A DNA stretch of 64,000 bases from Bryobacterales bacterium (GTDB lineage: Bacteria; Acidobacteriota; Terriglobia; Bryobacterales; Bryobacteraceae), in NCBI GenBank assembly GCA_016721425.1, contig JADKID010000007.1:579844-643843 (forward strand), written 5' to 3'. How positions within the stretch are numbered: position 1 is the stretch's first letter; each line of letters opens with the position of its first letter. A program made the position numbers and the translations under genes. This document shows positions 57,244 to 64,000 of the stretch, in pieces. Below the pieces are notes generated by a model. It worked only from the letters and a program-made list of their open reading frames with translations. It had not been told where the DNA came from and searched no databases.

Positions 57244-57873
57244 CTAGACGAAGGTACGAGCCAGCGCGACGGCGCCGTTGGCATTGTCGCTGTAACCGTC
57301 GGCTCCGATTTCGGTGGCGAATTGGGCGGTGACGGGTGCTCCGCCGACCAGGACTTTGACCTGATCACGGACTCCGGCCTGCTTGAGCGCCTCGATGGTG
57401 GTGCGCATGGAGGGCATGGTCACCGTCAGCAGCGCGGAGAGGCAGACGATGTTGGCGCCGCGCTCTTTGATGGCGGCAATGAACTTCTCGGGGGCGACGT
57501 CGGCGCCGAGGTCCATAACTTCAAAGCCGCCGCCTTCGAGCATCGACGCGACGAGATTCTTGCCGATGTCGTGGAGGTCGCCCTTGACGGTGCCGATGAC
57601 GACGCGGCCAGCAGGCTGGGCGCCCTGGGCGGCGAGGAGGGGGCGGAGGATTTCGAGCGAGCCTTTCATGGCGCGGGCCGAGAGCAGGAGCTCGGGGACG
57701 AAGTAGTCTTCGCACTCGAACAGCCGGCCCACCTCGTCCATGGCGGGGACCATGTAGTTGGTGATGAGGTCGAGCGCATTGGCGCCATCGGCGAGGGCCT
57801 CGTTGGTGACCGCGATGGCGGTCTTCTGGTCGCCGTTGAGAACGGCATCGTACAGCTTCTGGAGATCAGCCAT
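57244..57873 (-). CDS. Corrinoid (B12-binding) methyl-carrier protein
   Basis: 209 residues with the two domains of MtaC/MtbC/MttC-type proteins: an N-terminal helical cap (about 1-85; LQKLYDAVLNGDQKT) and a B12-binding Rossmann domain with the lower-ligand motif DLHDIG at about residue 100, SALLTV and VGGAPVT. It carries a methyl group on cobalt between a substrate-specific methyltransferase and an acceptor enzyme. It overlaps the methyltransferase gene by 8 bp, which supports a working pair. No activating ATPase (RamA-like) is in the window. Confidence 0.9.
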   Translation of the reverse strand: MADLQKLYDAVLNGDQKTAIAVTNEALADGANALDLITNYMVPAMDEVGRLFECEDYFVPELLLSARAMKGSLEILRPLLAAQGAQPAGRVVIGTVKGDLHDIGKNLVASMLEGGGFEVMDLGADVAPEKFIAAIKERGANIVCLSALLTVTMPSMRTTIEALKQAGVRDQVKVLVGGAPVTAQFATEIGADGYSDNANGAVALARTFV

Positions 57874-59134
57874 GGTTTGCTCCGTTGAATTCGTGAACTG
57901 CGTCGATCATTGCGACCAGGTTGGCGACGGGTGTGCCGGCCTGGATGTTGTGGATGGAATCGAAGACGAAGCCGCCGCCGGGCGAGAAGATCTCGCAGCG
58001 GCGGAGGACCTCGACGCGAACTTCTTCGGGCGTGCCGAAGGGGAGGGTTTTCTGGGTATCGACACCGCCGCCCCAGAAGACGAGGCGGTCTCCGTATTTG
58101 GCCTTGAGCGCGGCGGGCTCCATGCCGGTGGCGGAGCACTGGACGGGGTTGATGATGTCGAAGCCGGCGGCGATGAAGCTCTCGAAGAGCTTCTCCACGC
58201 TACCGCAGGAATGTTTGAAACATTTCCACTGGGTATTGGCGTGGACCCAATCGTTCACGGCTTTGTAGTAGGGGAACCAGAGATCGTTGAAGGTGCGGAC
58301 CGAGCAGAACTGGGAGGTCTGTGTGCCGAAGTCCGTACCGCAGAGGAAGACGGCATCGACGCTATCGCCGATGGCGGCGTGGATCTTCGCCAGGTTCTGG
58401 AGGCCGATGGCGCACTGGTGCTCGAAGATCTTGTGGACGTAGCCGCGGCGGCTGGTGGTGGACATGTACCACTCGGCGACGTCGCGGATGCCTTTGGGAG
58501 CCTTCAGGAACGGCGCGGGTACGAGGGCGATGTCGCCAAAGGCGGTGCCTCCGAAGGTGGCGAGAATGCCGCAGTTTTTGCCTTGCGCGGCAGCGACGCT
58601 CGCGCGAACGTGATCGAGATCCCCGTCCTTCATGAGGGAGAATTCTTCGAGGTTGTCGAGGATGTTGAGGGTCTCGTCGGTGAAGGCCGGCTGGCGGACG
58701 ATGGTGTCAAAGAATGCGCTGCCGACGGGCATGCGACCGCTCGGCGGGGCGGACTCATCGCCTTCGGGGTAGATGAGGATGTCGCCGTTGGGCTCGACTG
58801 TGGTGCGGAAATCGGTGGAGACGAGGACGGTCTGGCCGCGGAAATCCCACTCCTTCCATTGCGAATTCGGGAAGCCGAACATGGTATTGCGCGGGAAGAC
58901 TCCGGTGACGTCGAGGCCCATGGCGTGGCGGAGATCCTCGTCGATGAAGCCGAGCATCTGGTAGGGCTCGTGGACGGAGACGGGGCGCTTTTCCAGGCCG
59001 TAGTGATCGCGGAGTGCGGCAACGCAGGAGACGTGGACGCCGGTAACGGCGGAGCCGCCGAAATCGATGGGGATGCGATCCGGCTGTCGGTGGGCGAGCG
59101 CGTCAAGCAGGCGTTGGCGGGATGGCGGGAGCAT
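57866..59134 (-). CDS. UroD-fold corrinoid methyltransferase
   Basis: 422 residues of the uroporphyrinogen decarboxylase superfamily, longer than true HemE (about 350). The zinc-type HxC of methyltransferases is present in CFKHSCGSVEKLF (about residue 300), with a matching Cys 70 residues later in LRRCEIFSPGGGF, as in MtaA/MtbA. The N-terminus RQRLLDALAHRQPDRIPIDF is usual in this group. Together with the corrinoid protein it should transfer a methyl group from a methylated compound. Its ATG directly follows the stop of the beta-helix gene. A haem biosynthesis role is unlikely. Confidence 0.85.
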   Translation of the reverse strand: MLPPSRQRLLDALAHRQPDRIPIDFGGSAVTGVHVSCVAALRDHYGLEKRPVSVHEPYQMLGFIDEDLRHAMGLDVTGVFPRNTMFGFPNSQWKEWDFRGQTVLVSTDFRTTVEPNGDILIYPEGDESAPPSGRMPVGSAFFDTIVRQPAFTDETLNILDNLEEFSLMKDGDLDHVRASVAAAQGKNCGILATFGGTAFGDIALVPAPFLKAPKGIRDVAEWYMSTTSRRGYVHKIFEHQCAIGLQNLAKIHAAIGDSVDAVFLCGTDFGTQTSQFCSVRTFNDLWFPYYKAVNDWVHANTQWKCFKHSCGSVEKLFESFIAAGFDIINPVQCSATGMEPAALKAKYGDRLVFWGGGVDTQKTLPFGTPEEVRVEVLRRCEIFSPGGGFVFDSIHNIQAGTPVANLVAMIDAVHEFNGANHG

Positions 59135-61072
59135 TTACCAGACCTCGATTCTGAGGCTACCCTGACCGGGGTCCGCGAACGGACCAGCGAGGAGGGTGGC
59201 CGGATTGCGTTTCTTTCCGAAGTAGTCGGTGTCGATCACGAGCGGCGAACCGTCCCCGTTCTCGTAGGGAAGAGCGGAGACCTTCGCATTCTTGAGCAGG
59301 GCGGAGTCAACCATCCGGGTCTTGGCGGTGCGGAAGTCCGCACCGAGGTTGAGGCGAAGGTAGACGTGGCCGCCCTCCTCAACAATGGCAGGGGCGGGAT
59401 CGGCAGCCAGTGTCAGCGCACCTGTCTCGCCAGTGTAGCCCCGGGCGCCTTTGAAATAGACGTTGCCCCCGGTGAACAACGGCAACTCCCGATGGTTATA
59501 GACCCAGAGGCCGTAGCCGCCGAAGCGGAGAGGATTGGTGCCGGTCTCGGTGGGCGCGGCTGGCGGTGCGCCGTTGCCGATGAAGATGTTGTTGTAGAAG
59601 CGGTTGTCTCCGCCGGTGGTACTGTTCAATCCGGCCAGAGCGGTGGAGTGCGGCAGGTGGTAGGGTGTGGAGCGCGTGGGCTCCGGCCGGCTGAGGATGC
59701 GGCCGGCCATCAGGTTGTGGACATAGGCGCCGCCCTCGGACATGTCAGAGAGGCTCAGGCCGGAGAGAAAGACGTTGTTGTCGACCAGAAACGGGCCGTG
59801 GTTGACCTCGACGAAGAGGTCGTCGGTGGTGTTGGCGTAGAGGAGATTTCCGGTGATGCGCGTACCTTGCGCCATCCAGTCCATCCACAGGCCGCGGCCG
59901 GCGTGGTGAATGCGGTTGTGCTGGATCAGCACGTCGATGGCGCCATGGAGCTTGATGCCGCCCATCTCCGCGCCGTTGAACTGGCGCTTGGTCCAGACGT
60001 TGTAGATGTGGTTGTTGGTGATCTGGCTGAAGACCGCGCCGAGGCTGCCGACGATGCCGGCCTGCTCGCAGTTAAAGATGGTGTTGTTCCTGACGATGTG
60101 GGAGCCGATATTCTCCCTCGACCAGCCAAACTGGAGGGCCCGCAGGATCACCTCGTTGTAGTGTGTGGCGCCGTCCTTGCGCGGGTCGTTGACCCAGACA
60201 TTGTGGCCGGTCTTGCGCTCTTTGCCGAGACTGATGCAGGCGCATTTGGAATCGCTGACGGCGTTGTCCTCGATGATCCAGCCCTTGCTCCAGTGAGTGC
60301 CGATGAGGCCGATCTGTTCGGCGGTGGGCGCGGCCCACTGCGTGGCGGCATGGGCCATCTGGAAGCCACGGATGGTGATGTAGTTGCGGCCGGGCTGGTC
60401 CGGGTAGAAGCAACTGTCACGGACGTTGATCTCCACGAGCTCCTGGTTGGGATTCCGGTCGTGGAAGTTGGCATAGATGTAGGTGAACCTGTCGTCGCTC
60501 TCGGCAAACCAGGTATAGGTGGAGCCTTCGACGTCCACGATGTCCGTGAGCGCCTGTGGTTGCAGGACGCGCTCAAGAAGGTGCGTTTCAAAGAGAGACT
60601 TGCCGTTGAGATAGACCTCGCCGGTGTGGTGGGGCCGGCCCTTGGCGCCGAACCAATCTCCAACGATCAGGTCCTTATAGGGGTTGTAGGCGCCGAAGAG
60701 GGAGTTTGGAACGACGGCCTTCCAGACGCCGGGCGCGAAGAGCTTCCAATCGCGGACGACTTCGGAACCCTTGATCATGACCTTCTCGCCGGGGGCGGCC
60801 TGGTAGACGATGCGCCGGGCATCGGAGTCGCCGCCTCGGGGCGGGGTCACTCGCTCGCGGTACGTTCCCTCATGCACGGTGATGGTGTCGCCGGGTTGAG
60901 CAACGCGCGCGGCAGCGGAGATGGTACGGAAGGGCCGGGTGGCGGAGCCGCCGTTCTGGTCGCTGCCGGCGGCGGCGACGTGGTATTCGGCCGCATAGGC
61001 GAGATGGGCCGCGCAGACGAACGCGAGGCAGGAGGCGACGCGGCCGGGGACTTTGCAGCGGGTCGGGAACAT
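59135..61072 (-). CDS. Secreted right-handed parallel beta-helix protein
   Basis: 645 residues with a signal peptide (SCLAFVCAAHLAYA). The start of the mature chain (EYHVAAAGSDQNGGSATRPF then ISAAARVAQPGDTITVHEGT) is the DUF1565-like entry into a parallel beta-helix; repeated N-N-x-I/F turns follow (IVRNNTIFNCEQAG, ITNNHIYNV, IQHNRIHHAGRG, VDNNVFLSG, YNNIFIGNG). This fold is typical of polysaccharide lyases and carbohydrate-binding or degrading proteins. It has CAGGAG ahead of its ATG and is the first gene of a run with the methyltransferase and corrinoid protein. Confidence 0.85.
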   Translation of the reverse strand: MFPTRCKVPGRVASCLAFVCAAHLAYAAEYHVAAAGSDQNGGSATRPFRTISAAARVAQPGDTITVHEGTYRERVTPPRGGDSDARRIVYQAAPGEKVMIKGSEVVRDWKLFAPGVWKAVVPNSLFGAYNPYKDLIVGDWFGAKGRPHHTGEVYLNGKSLFETHLLERVLQPQALTDIVDVEGSTYTWFAESDDRFTYIYANFHDRNPNQELVEINVRDSCFYPDQPGRNYITIRGFQMAHAATQWAAPTAEQIGLIGTHWSKGWIIEDNAVSDSKCACISLGKERKTGHNVWVNDPRKDGATHYNEVILRALQFGWSRENIGSHIVRNNTIFNCEQAGIVGSLGAVFSQITNNHIYNVWTKRQFNGAEMGGIKLHGAIDVLIQHNRIHHAGRGLWMDWMAQGTRITGNLLYANTTDDLFVEVNHGPFLVDNNVFLSGLSLSDMSEGGAYVHNLMAGRILSRPEPTRSTPYHLPHSTALAGLNSTTGGDNRFYNNIFIGNGAPPAAPTETGTNPLRFGGYGLWVYNHRELPLFTGGNVYFKGARGYTGETGALTLAADPAPAIVEEGGHVYLRLNLGADFRTAKTRMVDSALLKNAKVSALPYENGDGSPLVIDTDYFGKKRNPATLLAGPFADPGQGSLRIEVW

Positions 61073-61225
61073 GGCAGGACTCCTGTTTCAGTAGACCGGA
61101 ACCGTACACGGTTCAGGATCAGGCTATCCGAAACGGGAGGCTCCGTCAACACAGAGTATGTGGGCGAAAAAGTTGGCTTGGTGAAGCGGCGAAGTTGCAG
61201 TACTCTGTCGTGAGGGGTAATCCGG

Positions 61226-61762
61226 ATGCTAAAGATCAGTTTGTTGGTGATCGTGGTCTTGTTGGCGATTTTGGCTGGCGTGATTGAGATGCAGCCACCC
61301 GAGTATCAAGTAACCCGTTCGGCGACGATCCAGGCGCCGGCGAATGTGGTGTTCGAACAGATCAATGACTTCCACAAGTGGGAGGCGTGGTCGCCTTGGG
61401 GCAAGTTGGATCCGGCGATGAAGACGACGTACACGGGGCCGGCCGCGGGGACGGGCGCGAGTTACGCATGGGTGGGGAATAGCGATGTGGGCGAGGGGCG
61501 GATGACGATTCTGGAGAGCCGGCCGGCGGAGTTTGTGCGGATCCGGCTGGAGTTCATCGAGCCGTTCGCGTCGGTGGCCAACACGGAGTTCAGCGTGAAG
61601 CCGGAGGGCAACGGCGTGGCTGTGACGTGGCTGATGAGCGGGGAGAAGAACTTTCTTTCGAAGGCGATGTGCATGGTGCAGAGCATGGACACGATGATCG
61701 GGCCGGACTTCGAGAGGGGCCTGAAGCAGCTCAAGAGCGCGGCGGAGGGTGCGGCGAAGTAG
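61226..61762 (+). CDS. SRPBCC (polyketide cyclase-like) membrane-anchored protein
   Basis: 178 residues. One N-terminal span (ISLLVIVVLLAILAGVIEM) is followed by a START-like fold: TRSATIQAPANVVFEQINDF, KWEAWSPWGKLDP, GEGRMTILESRPAEFVRI, and a final helix FERGLKQLKSAAE. Such proteins bind hydrophobic ligands or act as Hsp90-ATPase-like activators; function unknown here. GAGGGG lies upstream of the ATG. Convergent with the hydrolase gene, 3 bp apart. Confidence 0.8.
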   Translation: MLKISLLVIVVLLAILAGVIEMQPPEYQVTRSATIQAPANVVFEQINDFHKWEAWSPWGKLDPAMKTTYTGPAAGTGASYAWVGNSDVGEGRMTILESRPAEFVRIRLEFIEPFASVANTEFSVKPEGNGVAVTWLMSGEKNFLSKAMCMVQSMDTMIGPDFERGLKQLKSAAEGAAK

Positions 61763-61765
61763 TGG

Positions 61766-62569
61766 TCAGGACTCGATTGCGGCGCGGATGGCGGCGGCGA
61801 CAGCGGAGTGATTGACGTCAGTGTGGCTGCCGATGATGGCCGATGATTCCAGGTTGACGATGGGGGCGGCGAGGTGTGCCCGGAGCTGATTGAGATCGGC
61901 GAGGGGCACCGTGGGCGCATGGGGGGCGCCGTTGCGTCCGAGGCCGCCATAGGGGTCGGATTGGTCTCCGAGGGCGGAGGCGTTCTGATGGGCGAGGCGG
62001 GAGGCGATGGGGTAGGCGTAGCCGACGGCTCGATCATGGGAGGAGTGTGTGACGAGGATGGGTCCGGTGACGCGGCGAGGCTCCAGGACGTTGTAGAAGG
62101 CGCCCGTGGGCTCAAAGGCGAACTGGGAGAAGGCGGCCTGGATGAGGGTGAGGCTGCGGATCACGCCGGGCGGGAGGGCGGAGACGGCGGCGGTGACGAG
62201 GCGGGCGCCAAAACTGTGGCCGGCGAGGTGGAGGCGGAGGTGAGGCTTGCGGAAGTGAAGGGTCTGGAGGCAGGGTGCGAGGCCCAGGGCTCCGACCTCT
62301 CCGGCGCGGGTCTTCATCTGAAAGTAAGAGGCGTTGTCGATGCCGCCTCGGATGAGGCCCTGGGCGTGTCCGGGCTTGGATGGCCAATAGACGCCGTGGA
62401 CGGGGATGGGCGCGAGCTGGGCACGGAAGTAGGAGATCATCGCGTCGGCGCGGGCGCGGTCGCAGAGCCAACCGTGGGCGAGGAGGAGGACGTCGCGTTC
62501 GGTGTCGAGGGCGGCGAGTTGGTCGAACTCGCGATTGGGGACGAGGCGGGCTTGAGAATCGAAGGTCAT
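61766..62569 (-). CDS. Alpha/beta hydrolase-like protein
   Basis: 267 residues from the ATG at 62569 (AAGGA upstream). The fold is suggested by DVLLLAHGWLCDRARAD, a nucleophile elbow LAGHSFGARLVTAAV at about residue 140 (GHSFG), VTHSSHDRAVGYAYP and a C-terminal GSHTDVNHSAV with a candidate catalytic His. No signal peptide. It could be a lipase or esterase; the substrate is unknown. A longer open frame continues upstream across the terminator and is rejected. Confidence 0.75.
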   Translation of the reverse strand: MTFDSQARLVPNREFDQLAALDTERDVLLLAHGWLCDRARADAMISYFRAQLAPIPVHGVYWPSKPGHAQGLIRGGIDNASYFQMKTRAGEVGALGLAPCLQTLHFRKPHLRLHLAGHSFGARLVTAAVSALPPGVIRSLTLIQAAFSQFAFEPTGAFYNVLEPRRVTGPILVTHSSHDRAVGYAYPIASRLAHQNASALGDQSDPYGGLGRNGAPHAPTVPLADLNQLRAHLAAPIVNLESSAIIGSHTDVNHSAVAAAIRAAIES

Positions 62570-62586
62570 ACGGGAGTCCTTAGATG

Positions 62587-62618
62587 AAAACGGCCCCGCC
62601 TTTTTGGGGACGGGGCCG
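62587..62618 (-). terminator. Rho-independent terminator of the TadE-type operon
   Basis: CGGCCCCG (62591-62598) and CGGGGCCG (62611-62618) form a stem that, read on the minus strand, is followed by TTTTC. It lies downstream of the pilus genes and just ahead of the hydrolase start, separating the two transcripts. Confidence 0.7.
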
Positions 62619-62829
62619 GAGGGAGTCATACCGGGCACCGCTCGTTCTGCGACACCCGATGACAAGGTAGCAGACGGGTGCAAGCTTTTGGGGTTGTCGG
62701 AGGGGTGGCGGTGGGCGGAAAGGCGAGATTGCTGGGAAAAATGAGCTAACTAAATATTTCAGCGGCGCGTGAACGGGTTCTGCGGACCCGCCACGTTGGC
62801 TGAATGGGGCTCCCCGAAAGAACGCTGGT

Positions 62830-63323
62830 CTAGTTGCTGGCGCCCATGCTTTGCGCCGGAAACTCGAAGGAAACGGGCGGGAGGATGAAGGACTTGGCGT
62901 AGTACGGGAGGAACATTAGCGCTCTGACGTTGCTCACTGTGACGCGCACTCGATAGTTCGGAGTGTTGGAGCTGCCCAGAACGGCATAGCTGACTTGCAG
63001 TGGCTTGATGCCCAGTAGGCCGGGCGTGGTGTTGTGGAAGGAGTGCTCGTCGTCATCGTCGGTGAAATGAGTATCGGGGTTGTTGTAGCAAAAGAAGCCA
63101 CGCACCTTCCATTCGTCCCAGTCGTTGACGGGCGCGGCGCGGGCAGTAGCGCGGGCACGCTCCGTGATGAACTGCTGAAGGAAGAGAACGCGGCCCATAT
63201 CGAGAATGAGGACCATCATCAGCAGGCCCATCAGGACCAGAGCCGATTCGACCATGGCCTGCCCCGCTGTCGTCGTGCGGAGTGGGCCGGCCGCCTGGCT
63301 GGATTGATTCGAGCAATTTTCAT
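62830..63323 (-). CDS. TadE-type pilus assembly protein, frameshifted
   Basis: The start with a ribosome site is the ATG at 63323 (GGAG seven bases ahead), giving MKIARINPARRPAHSARRQRG. The TadE signature QAMVESALVLMGLLMMVLIL and the rest (GRVLFLQQFITERARATAR, YRVRVTVSNVRALMFLPYY) are in the neighbouring frame. Adding one G to the GGGG run complementary to 63262-63265 joins them as RRQRGQAMVESALVL, exactly the usual TadE start, for about 164 residues. Read without correction, only a TTG at 63351 can open the second frame. TadE-like proteins are minor pseudopilins of Flp/Tad pili. Confidence 0.8.
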
Positions 63324-63335
63324 AGGACGCTCCAA

Positions 63336-63806
63336 TCAGCAGTAGCCGCAAACGATATGCCCCATGTAGACAGTGGTGACGCGAGGTTTGTTGGTGAGGT
63401 TGAATTTTTGAAACACGGCGTTGATTTCGAAGGACCGCACGGTGATGGTGACGTCGGTAAGCATGCCGCCGGAGGGGTTCACGTTCACATTCACGTTGGC
63501 TGTGGTGAGTCCGGACAGCACCGGTGTGGTGCCGCCACTGGGCGATCCGTAAACCACCATGTTCTTGATGGCGTTGGTGAACAGGATTGGCTGGTCAGCA
63601 TCGAAATCGAGCCTTGCAGCCAGGACTGCGGCATTGGAAACGAGAGTTTGCGCACGGTTGTATTGGTAGAAGGACCAGCCGAACTGAAAGTTCCCCGTAA
63701 AGAGCAGCATCAGCAGGCCAATTCCTAGCCCGAATTCGATCATTGCGCTACCGCGCTGGCTCAGTCGCTGGTTGCCTTGCTGAACTCGTGAAAAGCATGG
63801 TCGCAT
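63336..63806 (-). CDS. TadE/TadG-like pilus assembly protein
   Basis: 156 residues from the ATG at 63806 (AGGAG nine bases ahead). A basic N-terminus is followed by the pilin-like motif RGSAMIEFGLGIGLLMLLF, then QFGWSFYQYNRAQTLVSNA and a beta-rich periplasmic part (VNVNVNPSGGMLTDVTITV). The C-terminus ends in MGHIVCGYC, as in many acidobacterial TadE proteins. It is the second of three minus-strand pilus genes and is 13 bp before the frameshifted TadE start. Confidence 0.82.
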   Translation of the reverse strand: MRPCFSRVQQGNQRLSQRGSAMIEFGLGIGLLMLLFTGNFQFGWSFYQYNRAQTLVSNAAVLAARLDFDADQPILFTNAIKNMVVYGSPSGGTTPVLSGLTTANVNVNVNPSGGMLTDVTITVRSFEINAVFQKFNLTNKPRVTTVYMGHIVCGYC

Positions 63807-63822
63807 GACGGAGAGCTCCTGG

Positions 63823-64000
63823 CTAGCGAAACAGCATGACTTGGTAGAGCGAGGTGCCGTCGGTTCCGCCGGACGAAACCCCGGACGTACTGGCGGGGCC
63901 GATGTAGATGGCGCAGTATTCGCCACTGCCGCCGGGGAATCCGTTGATGTAGTAGCTGGATGGATAGAGCAGGAAGTTGCCGAAGCCGATGGCCTTGATG
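63823..64000 (-). CDS. TadG-like pilus protein, C-terminal end only
   Basis: The minus-strand frame is open from the window edge to a TAG at 63823-63825, about 58 codons. It ends AIGFGNFLLYPSSYYINGF, PGGSGEYCAIYIGP and LYQVMLFR, a C-terminus typical of TadG-like proteins encoded with TadE in acidobacteria. The stop lies 17 bp before the next gene, so it belongs to the same transcript. The rest is outside the window. Confidence 0.65.
   Translation of the reverse strand, partial: IKAIGFGNFLLYPSSYYINGFPGGSGEYCAIYIGPASTSGVSSGGTDGTSLYQVMLFR

Noticed and set aside
57758..61213. A 1151-codon plus-strand open frame
   Set aside because: It is antisense to the corrinoid protein, methyltransferase and beta-helix genes, all of which have clear motifs and coupled starts. 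Its length follows from high GC with few stop codons on the antisense strand; its composition (Glu, Asp, Gly, Val) is typical of such shadows.

Overview
The window is a GC-rich chromosomal segment of a bacterium that looks like an Acidobacteriota member, probably of the Solibacter/Bryobacter group. The main support is family content: a PadR regulator next to a long MacB/FtsX permease of the acidobacterial ADOP type, a DUF3300 protein, a SecD-SecF fusion, large secreted proteins of unknown function, and many secreted or sugar-directed enzymes. The placement is inferred from families; no rRNA gene, tRNA gene or taxonomic marker is present to settle it.

Layout. 1-5.1 kb: the 3' part of a glycosidase-like gene, a DUF3300 protein with a Gly/Ser repeat tail, a DUF302 protein, and a PIN-domain gene coupled to a small PepSY-like gene. 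5.2-8.9 kb: a compact galactarate operon (garR, garD, gntP-type permease). 9-13.8 kb: secDF and a convergent carboxylesterase. 13.8-27.0 kb: one long minus-strand respiratory operon that starts with its own Rrf2-type regulator and carries ccoS, Rieske, cytochrome b, a heptaheme cytochrome c, ccoN, ccoO, two small membrane proteins, a GltD-like iron-sulfur flavoprotein, a SafE-like membrane protein, ccoG, a CcoH-position peptide and the copper ATPase ccoI. It reads as a quinol-oxidising b/Rieske module physically and genetically joined to a cbb3 oxidase, with the heptaheme protein replacing both cytochrome c1 and CcoP. 27.1-30.0 kb: threonine synthase and a flavoprotein.

30.0-39.3 kb is a gene-poor, decayed accessory region: a HEPN/MNT pair, an orphan VapB-like antitoxin, a broken YCII gene, a frameshifted apiosidase-like gene, and an ECF sigma factor gene cut into two fragments 5.2 kb apart. 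The block between the fragments is bounded by two inverted copies of a 0.28-0.37 kb repeat and contains a two-repeat secreted protein, a SnoaL-like protein and a DUF2007-like protein.

39.3-50.7 kb: the ADOP permease with PadR, a translationally coupled trio (conserved hypothetical plus two TolC paralogues), a PcfJ-like gene and a large secreted protein. 50.8-56.7 kb: glycogen debranching enzyme, creatininase-family hydrolase, radical SAM protein, acetate kinase and a TSUP permease. 56.8-61.1 kb: a minus-strand set made of a secreted parallel beta-helix protein, a UroD-fold corrinoid methyltransferase, its corrinoid protein and a monooxygenase-like protein, suggestive of demethylation of a methylated carbohydrate or aromatic. 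61.2-64 kb: an SRPBCC protein, a hydrolase, and three TadE/TadG-type pilus genes, the last cut by the window edge.

Three coding regions (DUF4038/apiosidase-like, two-repeat secreted protein, TadE) are each broken by one missing G in a GGGG run; the common signature raises the possibility of sequence error rather than decay.
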